Positions 9,995 to 20,721 of a DNA stretch of 64,000 nucleotides are shown here, piece after piece. The number at the start of each line of letters is the position of its first letter. Within the stretch, counting starts at the first letter, position 1. The stretch is from Cylindrotheca closterium (Eukaryota; Bacillariophyta; Bacillariophyceae; Bacillariales; Bacillariaceae): positions 419,851-483,850 of the forward strand of contig CAKOGP040000002.1 of assembly GCA_933822405.4 (NCBI GenBank). Direction: 5' to 3'. The translations under genes and the position numbers were made by a program. Under the pieces are notes generated by a model, which saw nothing but the letters and a program-made list of their open reading frames with translations, was not told the origin of the DNA and ran no database searches.

Positions 9995-11838
9995 CTATGG
10001 TGTCAAGGAAGCGTCCACAAAGCGATGCATAGAAAATTGAATGGTGGACTCTGGGAGCGTCTCCGCGGCACGGTAGAGCGCAGCGGTCGCTCCAGTTGCA
10101 GAATCGTCAATCCCCTTTCTCGTTGTTTCGTTTCGTACTCTATCGACAGCAAGCTTCAAACACTCCAAGAATTCGTTGGCATTCAAATTGGCAGTGATGC
10201 AGACATTCAAACCGGGAGGATTTTGTAATGGATTGACACTCCATCCCAATTCGGACAAGACATCCTTGATTTTATAGACATTCAAGTCCTCGTCGCTGGA
10301 CGACGCAAAGGCCACAATCACTGTGACGGGTTGTCGGTTCGTCGTCAAGAGTTGGAGCCCTGGAATGGACTGTATTCCAGCCGCTAGTTGCAATGCGATA
10401 CCACGTATCGTCTTTGCCCGCTGTTGATATCCATCTTCTCCAATCGTCATCATTGCAGCCCAGGCGCACACAATCAAGCCGCCTGATCGACTTCCCGCCA
10501 AGCTGGGCGTGATGTAGAGCCCTCCAGACTAGGAGGAGTAGCTAAAGTAAGAGGCATGCTGCAATTCTCGCGACCGATAGAGCACCACACTAGTCCCCTT
10601 GGTAGCACATCCATATTTGTGGGTATCCACACTGATGCTCGTGACTCCTGGCAATCGGAAATCAAACAGAGGCAGTGTAAGTTTATCCTTGTCATCTAAA
10701 AAGGGCAGGACAAAGCCACCGAGGCAGGCATCTACGTGCAAACCAATGTCATACTCCATTGCCAGTTGCGACAATTGGGGGATCGGATCCACCACACCAT
10801 GCGGCCAACTGGGGGCCGATGCAAACAACATGATGGTATTGGAAGTAATGTGTGACCGGAATTGGTTGACAAGGAGAGTGGTAGTCTCATCATTCAAGTT
10901 TTTATTGGTGTTGTCAAGGAGAAGCTGCGGTTTTATACCACTCTCAAGGAAATCCCAAGAAGATCGCATGCTTTGAAAATGGCACAGTGCGCCGTTGAGG
11001 AGCATACAATCTCTGGTTGGCAGCGATGTTGTTGTGGGCTTGATAGTTGCAAGTGGGCCTTGGTAGCACAAATAATGCTTTCCGTGCCACCCGAGGTGAC
11101 ACAACCAAAACAATCACCATGTCATGAATGGAACATGTTGGCCACCATGGAGACAATCTCCGCTTCACATTGATTGACTCTTGGGAAGGCACCGGGCTTG
11201 AGGGGACTGGACCATTGAAAAAGGCCATAGACTTGACTCATGAGACCATTCAGATCTGGTGGTGGGTGCAATGAATTATCATGATTGGCAGCAGGTTGCA
11301 TCATGGCTGTTTGTCCCATTTCTGCCGAATAGGAATACAAGGTTCCCGAAACCTTGCCTGAGACGCACGAGTGATGTTCTTGTTGTGCAGAAATGGCAAA
11401 AGCTCCTCCAAGATTAGTTTTGAGGAGAGTCCTTTGAGAGGAAGGCGTCTTCGTACAGCTCTCGACGGATCTTTTCCCAACATGGCATCAGCGTTTTGAA
11501 GCATCTTGTCGACAACTACCTTTTTTTATCTTATTGTGCATGCATTCTGGAGCAATTTGCAAGATTCGTTGCATGCACTCTTTTTTCAGTAGTACTGTTT
11601 GCTGCTTTTGATGATTCGTGTCGAAGAGGAGGGGTAGCTTCCCCAATCCTCGAATGGTGCAAGACATTAGCCCATTGCAAAAGGTGTAAAGATACCATAG
11701 AAAATGCAGGATTCCCAAGGCGACTATTGCATCTTGCAACAAAAGATTTGCCATTTGCCATCTCCTTATCAATATCTCGCCGTCTTGTACCAATGCCAAT
11801 GGTACCATTGCCCAAGAGCACTTGTCAATAATCTCCAA
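9995..11838 (-). pseudogene. Sphingosine-1-phosphate lyase pseudogene
   Basis: A broken homologue of the PLP-dependent lyase that cleaves sphingosine-1-phosphate in the ER. Recognisable pieces on the minus strand, in order, are an N-terminal hydrophobic segment (11838-11540), GKVSGTLYSYSAE (about 11365-11325) and [19 protein letters not shown] (about 11110-11050). These are followed by [21 protein letters not shown] with the PLP lysine (about 10645-10605), and LAGSRSGGLIVCAWA (about 10505-10460). Breaks: a frameshift at an A-run near 11522, a shift near 11400, an in-frame TGA at 11122-11124, a shift near 10930, and a TAG at 10529-10531. The TAG falls where the family has Trp before GGLY. The order and active-site motifs survive, so decay is fairly recent. 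Introns cannot explain the two in-frame stops, as flanking codons align without a gap. Confidence 0.85.
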
Positions 11839-12645
11839 GAGCGAAGTACTACTAGCAAGTGTTCTCGTAGATGGTTCAGCGCAAGGAGTCGCATCGGTTG
11901 TTGACGAATTATCGACATTGAGAGAAAATGGCAGTACTCTTCACTGTCAGTGGTTGTGGGTAATACCACTTGTAGACGCCATGGAAGATAGACGCCTCCA
12001 ACAATAAGCATCAGTAACACGATATGCCAGGACCGAGTTTGGATCTTCCGTATAGTACAAATGATGACACGTCGCACACAATGTCGAACTGGTTGCAACC
12101 ACATTCCTTATTGATCCTACACACCAATGCATGCATCAGGCATGTTTTCCAGCTGATGATTCTTCTAGAACCATATTACCCGCGCACTCAAGAAGGAAAC
12201 GTGCAGCCACATAAGCCACGGAATAGAATGAATCAATCACAGCAGTCACCGCATGCTGGGTGTACGAGTAATATAATAATATCAACATCTGCCAATCTGC
12301 ATCCACCTTACTCTGTTTCTCCACCCCAACGTAGGGACGGTGGCCAATCAACACTTGCCAATGCGCATCCCCTGCCAGAGGGCATTGGTACAACAAACTA
12401 TCAATCAGTCATCGCTTTGCACTTTTGTGAACCTGTCTACCGGTAAAGAACCATTACAATGAAAGAGCTGACAGTTGATCTTTTCTCTTTTGTCTTGCTG
12501 TAAAATCTCAATTCATTGAGGTTACAGTACAAAAGCAGAAAGGAAACGAACAATGACGAAAGATGATGTCAAACAGAGGATGCCAACCACCACAAGGATT
12601 GTTCCTCCCTTTGCCACTTGGAATGTTTTGTGGGTGATTTGAGGC
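11839..12645. other. Intergenic, no gene recognised
   Basis: About 800 bp between the lyase pseudogene and the P450 pseudogene. Short open frames on both strands have no family features. The part next to 12500 may be lost 5' sequence of the P450, since the P450 membrane anchor is not found. Confidence 0.4.
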
Positions 12646-13215
12646 ATGACTTCATCGAAACCCCATTGCTTCTTGCAGCAAGTCTTACGTCGCTGTCGAC
12701 GCAAGACGGCTCGTTTGTGCCTACCTATCATCACCTGGAAGTGGTATTCCTTGTTTTGCGGCATCCAAATTCCAATCCTCCAACTACGCCGCATCTTTGT
12801 GGTGGGACAGGTGGACTTGGCCCGTCAGATTCTACAAGATCCTTCTTCCGACAAGCCCCGTGAAATCTTTCAGTCCTTTGAAGGGATTATACCCAAACTC
12901 CCACCATGTTTACCTCGCAAACTCCCACCCTACACCAAGAGCGTACGCAAGGCGGCCCACAAGGCATTTGCCATGAAAGGTAAAGAGGAGGATGACAAGA
13001 GTCGTCGGATTCTTAAAAAATACATTCGACTGTGGCTACATGGTCGTCTGGCATCTAGTGCGCCTGTGGTTGTTATTGACCCAGTCCAGGAGGTATTGGC
13101 TGTGACCTTTTATGTCATTCTGGAAATTGCCTTTGGCTACGACTACACGGATGCCACAAAGAATAGTATGATTAATATTGACAATAACGATGCTTCGAAG
13201 CTATCGAAGATAGCC

Positions 13216-13603
13216 AACTGGCGCCTTCTTTTCAGGTTCTACTGCTTGGTGTTTCTTGGAGTGACTCTGGTGGGTTGTGGTGTGAAGCTGGTCCTTTTGA
13301 GTTGCGCGCGAAGCGTGCGACTCAAAGGACCAGTCTCAGATTTCCCGTAAGACGTGAAATCTGAGACTTGCTTGTCTGCCAGGCCTTGACACGAAACAAT
13401 CGTGTCAAGGCCCAACAGGGTGTGGTGGGATGGGAAAGAAAGAAATAACTCTATCTTTCTGTCAGTATACTTGCACACAAGTTCGATATGTGTAGATCGG
13501 ACTTAGGTTGCTGGTGCAATACTGAGATGACGATCGCCCTACCGTCGTTCATGGAGTCACTATTGAGTCCATTGGTTTGACCGCTTTCTTCCGTCTATGT
13601 TAG
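13216..13603 (+). mobile_element. Multi-hairpin repeat element, copy A
   Basis: A ~388-bp non-coding element inside the P450, matching 19299-19681 on the other strand. It holds consecutive hairpins at 13288-13333 (~21-bp stem with G-T wobbles and one bulge), 13332-13368 (16-bp stem, one mismatch) and 13382-13412 (perfect 12-bp stem). A weaker one lies at 13529-13546. Similarity between copies begins near AACTGGCGCC and stops immediately after TTAG. No terminal inverted repeats or protein were found. A GT at 13236 and the terminal AG give possible splice sites that preserve frame. Likely a non-autonomous mobile element, but the class is unknown. Confidence 0.7.
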
Positions 13604-14012
13604 AGACTTTTTGAACTTTACGCATGATTTGGATACCGCCTTGAGAGAATATGCCTACAAGCAGAGTACCAATCCCTTTAGGAAATTGCTAGGACCCCTT
13701 CTTCCGGACTTTTGGAGAGCTCGCACATCATTGCACAAACTGCGACAATTTGCCCAGCAAATTTTCAATCATCATGCAACTAACAATCACAGCAACAAGA
13801 GCAACAAGGCTGCGGACGACACCTTTCTGTCGCTACTCCTAAGACACATTGACACTAGCATTGATGATGAAGGTGTACAACAGCAACATGTCATGAGCAA
13901 AATCATCATGTTCATGGCCGCCGGTCATGAGACGACTGGGGCCATGATCTCCAATATTATGGTTTTGCTCGCTACTCACTCTCGGGTACAGACCAAGTTG
14001 CGGACTTTGTTG

Positions 14013-14013
14013 C

Positions 14014-14044
<31 letters not shown>

Positions 14045-14045
14045 G
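14013..14045 (+). repeat. CAA microsatellite (polyQ)
   Basis: Ten CAA triplets plus CAG, encoding 11 Gln just after the I-helix of the broken P450. A slippage-prone tract. Confidence 0.95.
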
Positions 14046-14696
14046 AATGAGTCGTCATCGTGGCTAGACGCAGTCCTCTACTTTTCCCACATTTGCAAGG
14101 AAGCCAATTGAGCCGTTCCCGTTGCATTCATGGGGTCCACACGATTGACAGGACGCACACACATGGTGCCCAGTAGTGACGACGCCAACTCCTCTATGGA
14201 TCCACGAAAGATGACGATGATGATTCCCAAGGATTCCATTTGCTTTTTACCACAGTACTTGTACTTTCAGGATGAAGATGTCTTTCCTGATCCCTCTGTC
14301 TTCTGGCCGGAACAATGGAATGGCAGTGATAGTAGTAGAAGGAAAGAAATGGAACAGGCCAATAGCATGACATTTAGCTACGGTCCTCAGAGCTGCCCTG
14401 GGAAACCCTTGGCCATGGAAGAAATCCATCAGCTCCTGCCGCAATTTTTGTTGCACTATTCGCTCCACCCCGAAATTGAAAATGTGGGCGACGAAACCGA
14501 GCAATTTGACTATTGCGTCATTCTGAAGCGTTCCAATGTGCGGTTAGTCGTCAAGAAACTAGAAACTGCAACAGGAACTGAGGACATTTCAGAGAGTTTA
14601 TCCGAACAAGAAATGGCGATTGCTCGTCGCCTGTATCAATTTTCTCCTCCAGCAACAACCAGCCAAGGAAATGCAAACGGTTCATCATGCACTGGA

Positions 14697-15968
14697 ATGA
14701 GCATTATTGTACTCCTTCTCTCCATTCTTCTTGGAGTAATGCTATTAGCACCTGTCTTTAAACATCTTGATGATGGGGGGTCATTGCCAAACTCTCTAAA
14801 AACTGCCATCTTGACAGAACCAAGCCCCATTGGCTCCTGCATTTGCGGTCAGTCCAAACGCATCAAGTTCTTGACGGAGTACCTAGTGAATCATACCCAA
14901 GACTCGGTCACACTCATCACAGCCGACGTTTACGACAAAATCCGGCCAGCGGTTTGGCGTGACAAGGTCCAGGTGAAGTACACCTTTGGGATGCCACTCC
15001 CGAGCTACAAACAAATAAGTATTTTGTTGGACTGGACCAGCAAGGCACTGAGAGAACTTCTTCGTATGCAACCGGACTTGATCCACGTCACAACACCGGG
15101 ACCTTTGCTCTTTCCCTCCATTCTTGCATCGCGATTGCTACGAAATACTACCTTGGTGATGAGCTGCCACACCCATCTGACAGCATATGCCAAAACATAT
15201 TTACCACCTGGAATCAATGTCGTTGTGGATTGGATTTTGTGGCGTGACACTGCAATAGTGCATTTGTTTGCCGATGTCATGCTCGTGACGAGTCCTCAAA
15301 TCCGTGATGACTTTGAAAGGCACGGAATCGCTCGCGTCCAAGTTTGGCAAAAGGGTGTTGATTCCGAAAAGTTCCACCCCAAGTTCTTCAGCAGCGAGAT
15401 GCGACAGCGCATGACGAAAGACCGCTCCGATAAGTTGCTGTTGGTGTATATAGGGCGCTTGGCCGAAGAGAAGCGAATCGTGGTTTTGAAAGGAGTCCTC
15501 AAGAAACTCCCTAGTGCCACACTTTGTGTGATTGGGGCAGGGCCGTATGGAGACTCTCTGCGAGAGCAATTTGCTGGGACAGACACAATCTTTTTGGGAG
15601 AATCGCGAGGATTGGAATTGAGTCAAGCCTTTGCCTCGGGCGACGTCTTTTTAATGCCCAGTACTTCGGAAACTTTGGGTTTTGTCGTATTGGAAAGCAT
15701 GGCTAGTGGAGTACCAGTGGTTGCTGCCGATGCTGGCGGACTGCAACATTTGATTGACAATGGTCGGACTGGGTTTCTTGTGACGCCCGAAATTGCTACT
15801 GCGTTTGTGGAACGTGTACAAGAGCTGGTCAATTCATTTTCTACGAAGGAGGGCATAATCGAAGGTGCTCGCATGGAAACGAAGCGATGGTCCTGGACAC
15901 AGTCCATGACACAGTTGAAAGACGAAATTTATCCAAGAGCCATGAAGAGACGGCTGGAGCGATTTTGA
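14697..15968 (+). CDS. SQD2-like GT4 glycosyltransferase, membrane-anchored
   Basis: Resembles UDP-sulfoquinovose:diacylglycerol sulfoquinovosyltransferase (SQD2), which finishes the sulfolipid SQDG of plastid membranes. From the chosen ATG the protein has 423 residues. It starts with one hydrophobic helix (MSIIVLLLSILLGVMLLA), then a GT-B fold. Family marks are AILTEPSP, VMSCHTHL, WQKGVDSEKFHPKF, VYIGRLAEEKR, IGAGPYGDSLREQF and SGDVFLMPSTSETLGFVVLE with the E-x7-E nucleotide-sugar motif. The frame is open upstream into P450 sequence (to 14130), so a P450-GT fusion protein is conceivable. The ATG before the anchor is preferred because the P450 part is damaged. The short anchor is not a typical plastid signal, so a related glycolipid or glycoprotein role is possible. 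Confidence 0.8.
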   Translation: MSIIVLLLSILLGVMLLAPVFKHLDDGGSLPNSLKTAILTEPSPIGSCICGQSKRIKFLTEYLVNHTQDSVTLITADVYDKIRPAVWRDKVQVKYTFGMPLPSYKQISILLDWTSKALRELLRMQPDLIHVTTPGPLLFPSILASRLLRNTTLVMSCHTHLTAYAKTYLPPGINVVVDWILWRDTAIVHLFADVMLVTSPQIRDDFERHGIARVQVWQKGVDSEKFHPKFFSSEMRQRMTKDRSDKLLLVYIGRLAEEKRIVVLKGVLKKLPSATLCVIGAGPYGDSLREQFAGTDTIFLGESRGLELSQAFASGDVFLMPSTSETLGFVVLESMASGVPVVAADAGGLQHLIDNGRTGFLVTPEIATAFVERVQELVNSFSTKEGIIEGARMETKRWSWTQSMTQLKDEIYPRAMKRRLERF

Positions 15969-16237
15969 GTGTAAAGTTGGCAGCCAACACGGCATGTTAG
16001 AGTTCATCTCTTGATATGCAATCAAATCTATGGTTTGAGGATCGGAAAAATGTAATGTAGCTTCAAACCTGATTGAAATGATTGTATTAAAATTAAATCT
16101 AAACGACAAATATCATTGTTTCTAGAGCAATAGTCCTTTTGTGAACGATACAAGGGTTTACTCATAAAACTCAAATACAGCATGAAGTATTGCTGTCCAT
16201 AAGGATTTGCTCTTTACTCAGCAAGATCCGAAACGAG

Positions 16238-17356
16238 TTATAGGGCCAACTCTGCCACTGCCAGTGGAGGGACTGTAGTTGCATCGGGTATGGTACGCTG
16301 AACAATTGGAATGAATTTGATGCCGTTGACTCGTTTTGCTTGGAATGCTTGCTTTTGCTTGATATCGGAATACTTTGGTAATTCGTAGCTTTCGAGATCG
16401 ATTTCGCAACGGACACTGTAAGGTGCCATGATGGAAGATACATGGGACAACACATTCGTCGCAACTAGAGTGCAAGTGTCCGCCATGGCCGATGCCGATT
16501 GAGTCATTTTGAAAACCTTCGCCTCGTGTTGGGATTCACCAATATCCATATAACCCTTGACAATTTGTTTGCTTCTGTAGACACCCATCTCCTTTCGCAT
16601 GACATCATCAATAAGGCGTGACTCGGCAATGGCCGGGACCAAATCACCTTCAATAATGTCATAGATTCTTTCCCACTCGTCAATGGGAATTCCATGACCA
16701 ACAAAGAAAAGTGGCGGCTCAGAGCGACTTGCATCAAGAACACATCGAAGGAGAATTCGAACTCTATCGTCACTGCTTCCAACCCGAGTATTTCCGGTAG
16801 GAGCTTTTTTACCAACTGATATGAGTTTCACGCCGGCAGTCCAGGTGTTCTTGACATCAAAGACTATCGTATCCGGTATGGAGTAAAGCATGGATGCAAC
16901 CCAATCCCTACCATTTCCGGCAACTGGGGTTCCATTAATCAGGAAGATTTCATGACCAACTTTCAGCGCTGTCGATGAAAAGATACTGTCCTCCATGATG
17001 CCAGTGATTACCACACTTGTTTCTCCGGGAACATATCTGATGCCAAGTTTGGAGTCCGGAGAAGGCTTTGTAGCTCGAATCTGAATATAATTCTTAGTAT
17101 CCTCGTTCACTTTAACATCGAGCTCCACTTCACCTTCAATGGAAGCGAGCTTGAGGCGGATCCATTCCATGGGCTTTCCATACACGGAGGAGTCATTGAT
17201 TCTGATGACTTCATGACCGACCTTCAGATTCGTCGATTCAAAGATGCTGTTTTCAAAGATTCCTGTGATGGTCATCCCAACACCATCACTAAGATACTTG
17301 ATTCCCATTTTGGAATCCTGAGTGGGTTTATTGGCTCGAATCTTGATGATGCCCAT
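16238..17356 (-). CDS. Protein with two tandem PDZ-like domains
   Basis: A 372-residue intronless ORF. Residues ~1-85 and ~90-170 are two copies of a PDZ-like module. Each has the pattern IxIRA.KP..DSK.GI.Y....VGMTITGI.E.SIF.ST.LKVGHE...IN. PDZ modules bind C-terminal peptides. This paired form with 'ITGI...S.F..T.LKVGHE' is common in diatom proteomes. Residues ~175-372 match nothing I recognise. They contain DDRVRILLRCVLDAS and a Ser/Ala/Thr-rich stretch, and no signal or membrane segment was seen. The ATG at 17356 starts directly at the first PDZ strand. Role unknown; an adaptor is the natural guess. Confidence 0.75.
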   Translation of the reverse strand: MGIIKIRANKPTQDSKMGIKYLSDGVGMTITGIFENSIFESTNLKVGHEVIRINDSSVYGKPMEWIRLKLASIEGEVELDVKVNEDTKNYIQIRATKPSPDSKLGIRYVPGETSVVITGIMEDSIFSSTALKVGHEIFLINGTPVAGNGRDWVASMLYSIPDTIVFDVKNTWTAGVKLISVGKKAPTGNTRVGSSDDRVRILLRCVLDASRSEPPLFFVGHGIPIDEWERIYDIIEGDLVPAIAESRLIDDVMRKEMGVYRSKQIVKGYMDIGESQHEAKVFKMTQSASAMADTCTLVATNVLSHVSSIMAPYSVRCEIDLESYELPKYSDIKQKQAFQAKRVNGIKFIPIVQRTIPDATTVPPLAVAELAL

Positions 17357-18073
17357 TATTGTTCCCGTTTGTTTGTTTGCTGTGGAAAAGTGTTGCAGTA
17401 CTGGTAGTCTTGTTTGATTGATGATGTATCTTCTTCGAGAATGTCCAGCATCGTTGGATTCTTTTTTGGCGCGGGGCGCGCGAAGATGGATCCGAGAACC
17501 AGATTACCGTCCAATCACGATTTGGTTCCGCGATCACTCCGATAGAGCGCGGATCAGGAATATATCTAAAAATTGTGTCAAATAAAATTACCGACGAGCA
17601 AATATTTGATCCCAAACCTCATTTATGAAACATACCGGTACCTATGCCAACTGTGATTGGAATTCCGTGTGATGCAGCCGAAAGAATAGGAAAAGTCGGT
17701 TCACAATTTCAATGCAATACATTAACGTTCTATTCCAGCAGACCGGCGAACCTGTTCGACTCCAGAAGGAGTGGTCGTACATAATCCAGTCCCCAACCTT
17801 TCTACTCCTTTTCGAAGCAAAAGGCACATGCTATCTCGACGGCAGTTGTGGCCTATCCAGCAGCGTAGACGGTGGATCGGCGAAGATCTAGATGCTGTCC
17901 TTTTGATCGCTCTACGATTGTTACGGCTGGGCAACATACTAAAGACATGTGAACAAGCAACGACAGCCCAGCCACCAAATAAGAGTACGAGCAGGTTATA
18001 CAAAGGCTGCTCTTGGCAGATTCAAAATCCATGCTATGTCTGTTATCATTGTTATGAGCAAGAGAGGAGGTTG
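17357..18073. other. Intergenic, partly duplicated
   Basis: Contains the PDZ gene promoter and the 3' flank of the helicase-associated-domain gene. The right half (about 17820-18070) is a diverged match of about 20430-20710, part of the duplicated block. No supported ORF. Confidence 0.5.
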
Positions 18074-19002
18074 TTATCGCCATACCTGCTGGCTTCCGGA
18101 GGTGCGAGCAGCAGGGTTAAACTCGAACTGCAAATCCTTCAGTAGTCGTATACGCTCTGCGTTGATGGAGGACAGTATCTTTCCCTTCAGCAACTTGTAT
18201 TGACGTCTTTGACATTTCACCCACATAGCAAGTGATGGATTCGCCTTGTAGTTCTTTGGGACTCTGCTGTGTCCCTTATCTTTCCAAAATTGACGGAGCT
18301 CCTCGTATCGCTCATCCCAACAGGCAGTATGGGCATCCCATACAAAGCCTAAGTCTTCTAGAGCCCTCTGGCGCTTGTTGCATAGCGTCGAATGCAGACC
18401 GATCGCTTTTCGCTGATACTGATTGCGCTGTCGCTTCACCCAATTGGCGAGTAGAACGTTTTGGTAATTGTGCACCGGGACGAGACAATGACCATGCTCC
18501 TTCTGAAACTGCACAAGCTCTCCATATCGCTTGTTCCACTTTGCAGTCTGCTGTCGGCCATACTGCGCTTGTGGAGTCGCTGCACCACATCCACCAACTC
18601 TCACCTTTGGGGAAGATGAGGACTGCTGCCCTTCAGGTAATGCTCTTATTCCAGAAGAGCCAATGAGTTGGTGGTTGGACAGCATAAACGGACTAAAAAG
18701 CTGATGTAGGGCATTAATCTGAGAGGGATCAGATGCCAGAGGAGTATTGTGGATCGAAAGAGTAGATACTTTCTCAACTCCACTCGGTCCAATAGGTGTT
18801 GGATCAGGTATTACAGTCGTGTTCTTTGTTCCTGCGAAACTAGATTGTTGACATGGATCGCAGTCGATTGAAAAGACGACAGATTCTAGGAACAATGGAT
18901 GCACTAGAGACGGGGTTGAGTTATGGCATGCCGATATGCACCAAGGAATACACGTTGCGCTTCCTAAGTGAGCTTACCATTGAGGAAAGACGGAGTATGC
19001 AT
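18074..19002 (-). CDS. Helicase-associated (HA) domain protein, copy 1
   Basis: Two exons: 19002-18978 (MHTPSFLN) and 18885-18074, with a 92-nt GTAAGC...CTAG intron, giving 278 residues. The start and intron were chosen because the other copy has the same short first exon, donor and intron length. Residues ~125-195 and ~197-265 are two helicase-associated domains (Pfam HA type). Examples are WNKRYGELVQFQKEHGH with LANWVKRQRNQY, and WDERYEELRQFWKDKGH with LAMWVKCQRRQY. The domain is proposed to bind nucleic acid, and diatoms carry many stand-alone copies. The N-terminal ~120 residues are Pro/Ser-rich. No helicase core is present. Likely nuclear DNA-binding regulator, by inference. Confidence 0.8.
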
Positions 19003-20721
19003 TGTATTATCGAAGTCTTTGTAAATGTCTATCTTTGGGAGGGTTCTGCAAACAATAAAACCGAATTGGTGTTTTGAATGACTCGCAAATGTGGGCCAAA
19101 CAAATGCTGTGCGGGAGCTCCCATGACTCTTGGTGTCGTCAAACCAAGGATGGTCAAACATACAGAGCTATATTGATAACGCTTTTACGGTAAATAAATA
19201 TCTCGATGGTATTCACACATGCTCACTCACAGCGAACCGTGGAATAACCTGTCACAGTTTTTTATCTGGCGTTTTCGCGTCTGAAGTTTATCTTAAAACT
19301 AACGTAGACGGAAGAAAGCGGTCGAACCAATGGATTCAATATTGACTCTATGAACGACGGTCAGGCGACCGTCTCCGCAGTATTGCACCACAGCAACCAA
19401 GTCCAATCTCCTCATATCGACCTTGTGTGCGAGTATACTGACAGAAAGATAGAGTTATTTCTTTCTTTCTTTCCCATCCCACCACACCCTGTTGGGCCTT
19501 GACACGATCTTCGTGTCAAGGCCTGGCAGACAAGCAAGTCTCAGATTACACGTTTTACGCGCAATCTGAGACTGGTCCTTTGAGTCGCACGCTTCGCGGG
19601 CAACTCGAAAGGACCAGCTTCACACCACAACCCACCTGAGTCACTCCCAAGCTGAAGAACCAGAACGGAAGGCGCCAGTTTGCGATACTTATTGATCGTG
19701 ACCGCGTGCATGCACTGGGGACTTTTAAAAAACTAAAGTTGACACAGTCCAAAGTAAGAAATCCCGCAACTTGAACTGAACGATTGAACCGCTGTTTCAT
19801 GCATTCACACAATTGTGTACCTTCAACATCGAAGAAACATGGACGCAACACAAGAAACAACCGCCAAAGTCTCTCCTCATCTTGCAGGAATCTCGCAAGG
19901 ATTTATTAGTGCGTTAATCGGTCAATCGGATTGTGAAGAAGCATGCTATGTGCTGGTGCGAGCGAATGAACCGAGTCTCTAGCTTTGTAGATGAAGTATA
20001 ACTGGAGGAATCCAAGATTGATACGATTCCACCAACAACGCGTGTTTTCAATGTTGAAACTCTTGCAATTACTCTCATTTGAATGTCGTCATCAATTCGG
20101 CTTACAATCCAGAAAGCAATCTTTCCAGTTGCCATGGTGGTGGTACCCACAAACGGTGGAATCATGAAGCCACCAAAGTTGTCAATACATGTATCTATCG
20201 ATTTTTGTCGTTATTTGGGAATGCTACAAAAAAAGGTTTCTGGTCAGAAATTCAGAACTTCGGTGCCCAAAAGAATATGGCGAATGAATGACTGCACTGA
20301 GCCACAAAATCGATTCTTTCTGGTCCTGCAGTAATGTAGCTCGATCGTTTAACCGCACGTTCAACTCCAGCAGTGCTGTGTCCAGTTCCAATGTCTGTCA
20401 TCCTTATTTTGAGGCAAACACACATGCTATCTCAACGTCGACAATGACAATGCTTGAGCACACGCAAGTAAGTGCCTATCGAGCAGTGTTGACAGTGGAT
20501 CGGTGAAATCTAGGACCTTGGTCGCTACCAGATAGCTTTTTGTACTTCCTCCACCAGTTGATGCTTGGTGGCAAAATTCTGAAACCATACGAACAATCGT
20601 CTGCACATGCGAGTACACGGGTGTAGAATACGGCTTGTTTAATCACATTATGCGTGTTGTTGTCATCGACAAAAAATCCCTAGTTCGATGAGTTTTAAGG
20701 AAAGTCTGTTATCGCCCTTCC
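19003..20721. other. Intergenic between duplicated genes
   Basis: Holds hairpin element B. At about 19975-20045 a short stretch resembles the 3' end of the lipase maturation factor gene (around 22370-22450), possibly a remnant. A downstream flank (about 20400-20710) is shared with 17820-18070. A 47-codon plus ORF (19839-19982) matches nothing known to me and is not called. Confidence 0.45.
19299..19681 (-). mobile_element. Multi-hairpin repeat element, copy B
   Basis: Reverse-strand copy of the element at 13216-13603. Its hairpins lie at 19572-19617, 19537-19573 and 19495-19523; the last has a perfect 12-bp stem with only the loop changed. A clean fourth hairpin (GACGGTC-GCCT-GACCGTC) lies near 19351-19368. 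Identity with copy A is high in the stems and lower between them. It lies between two helicase-associated-domain genes, in no recognised gene. Confidence 0.7.

Larger units (their letters stand above)
12646..14696 (+). pseudogene. Cytochrome P450 pseudogene
   Basis: Remains of a haem-thiolate monooxygenase. Visible pieces are VVGQVDLARQILQD (N-terminal domain), the I-helix AAGHETTGAMI (about 13915), PERF-like FWPEQWNG and the haem loop FSYGPQSCPGKPLAM (14370-14416). Three features point to loss of function. There is no N-terminal anchor or proline hinge. A ~388-bp repeat element sits at 13216-13603. A TGA at 14109-14111 falls in KEAN*, exactly where the invariant K-helix ExxR arginine should be (CGA to TGA). 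Downstream the frame is intact and runs without a stop into the SQD2-like gene. If the element were spliced (13236-13603) the frame would be kept, but the TGA would still truncate before the haem-binding loop. Confidence 0.8.

Noticed and set aside
13216..13603. Classical MITE with terminal inverted repeats
   Set aside because: The two ends of the element are not inverted repeats of each other, and no clear target-site duplication was seen.
19839..19982. 47-codon plus ORF between the two helicase-associated-domain genes
   Set aside because: Short, no similarity and no conserved copy, so chance is as likely.
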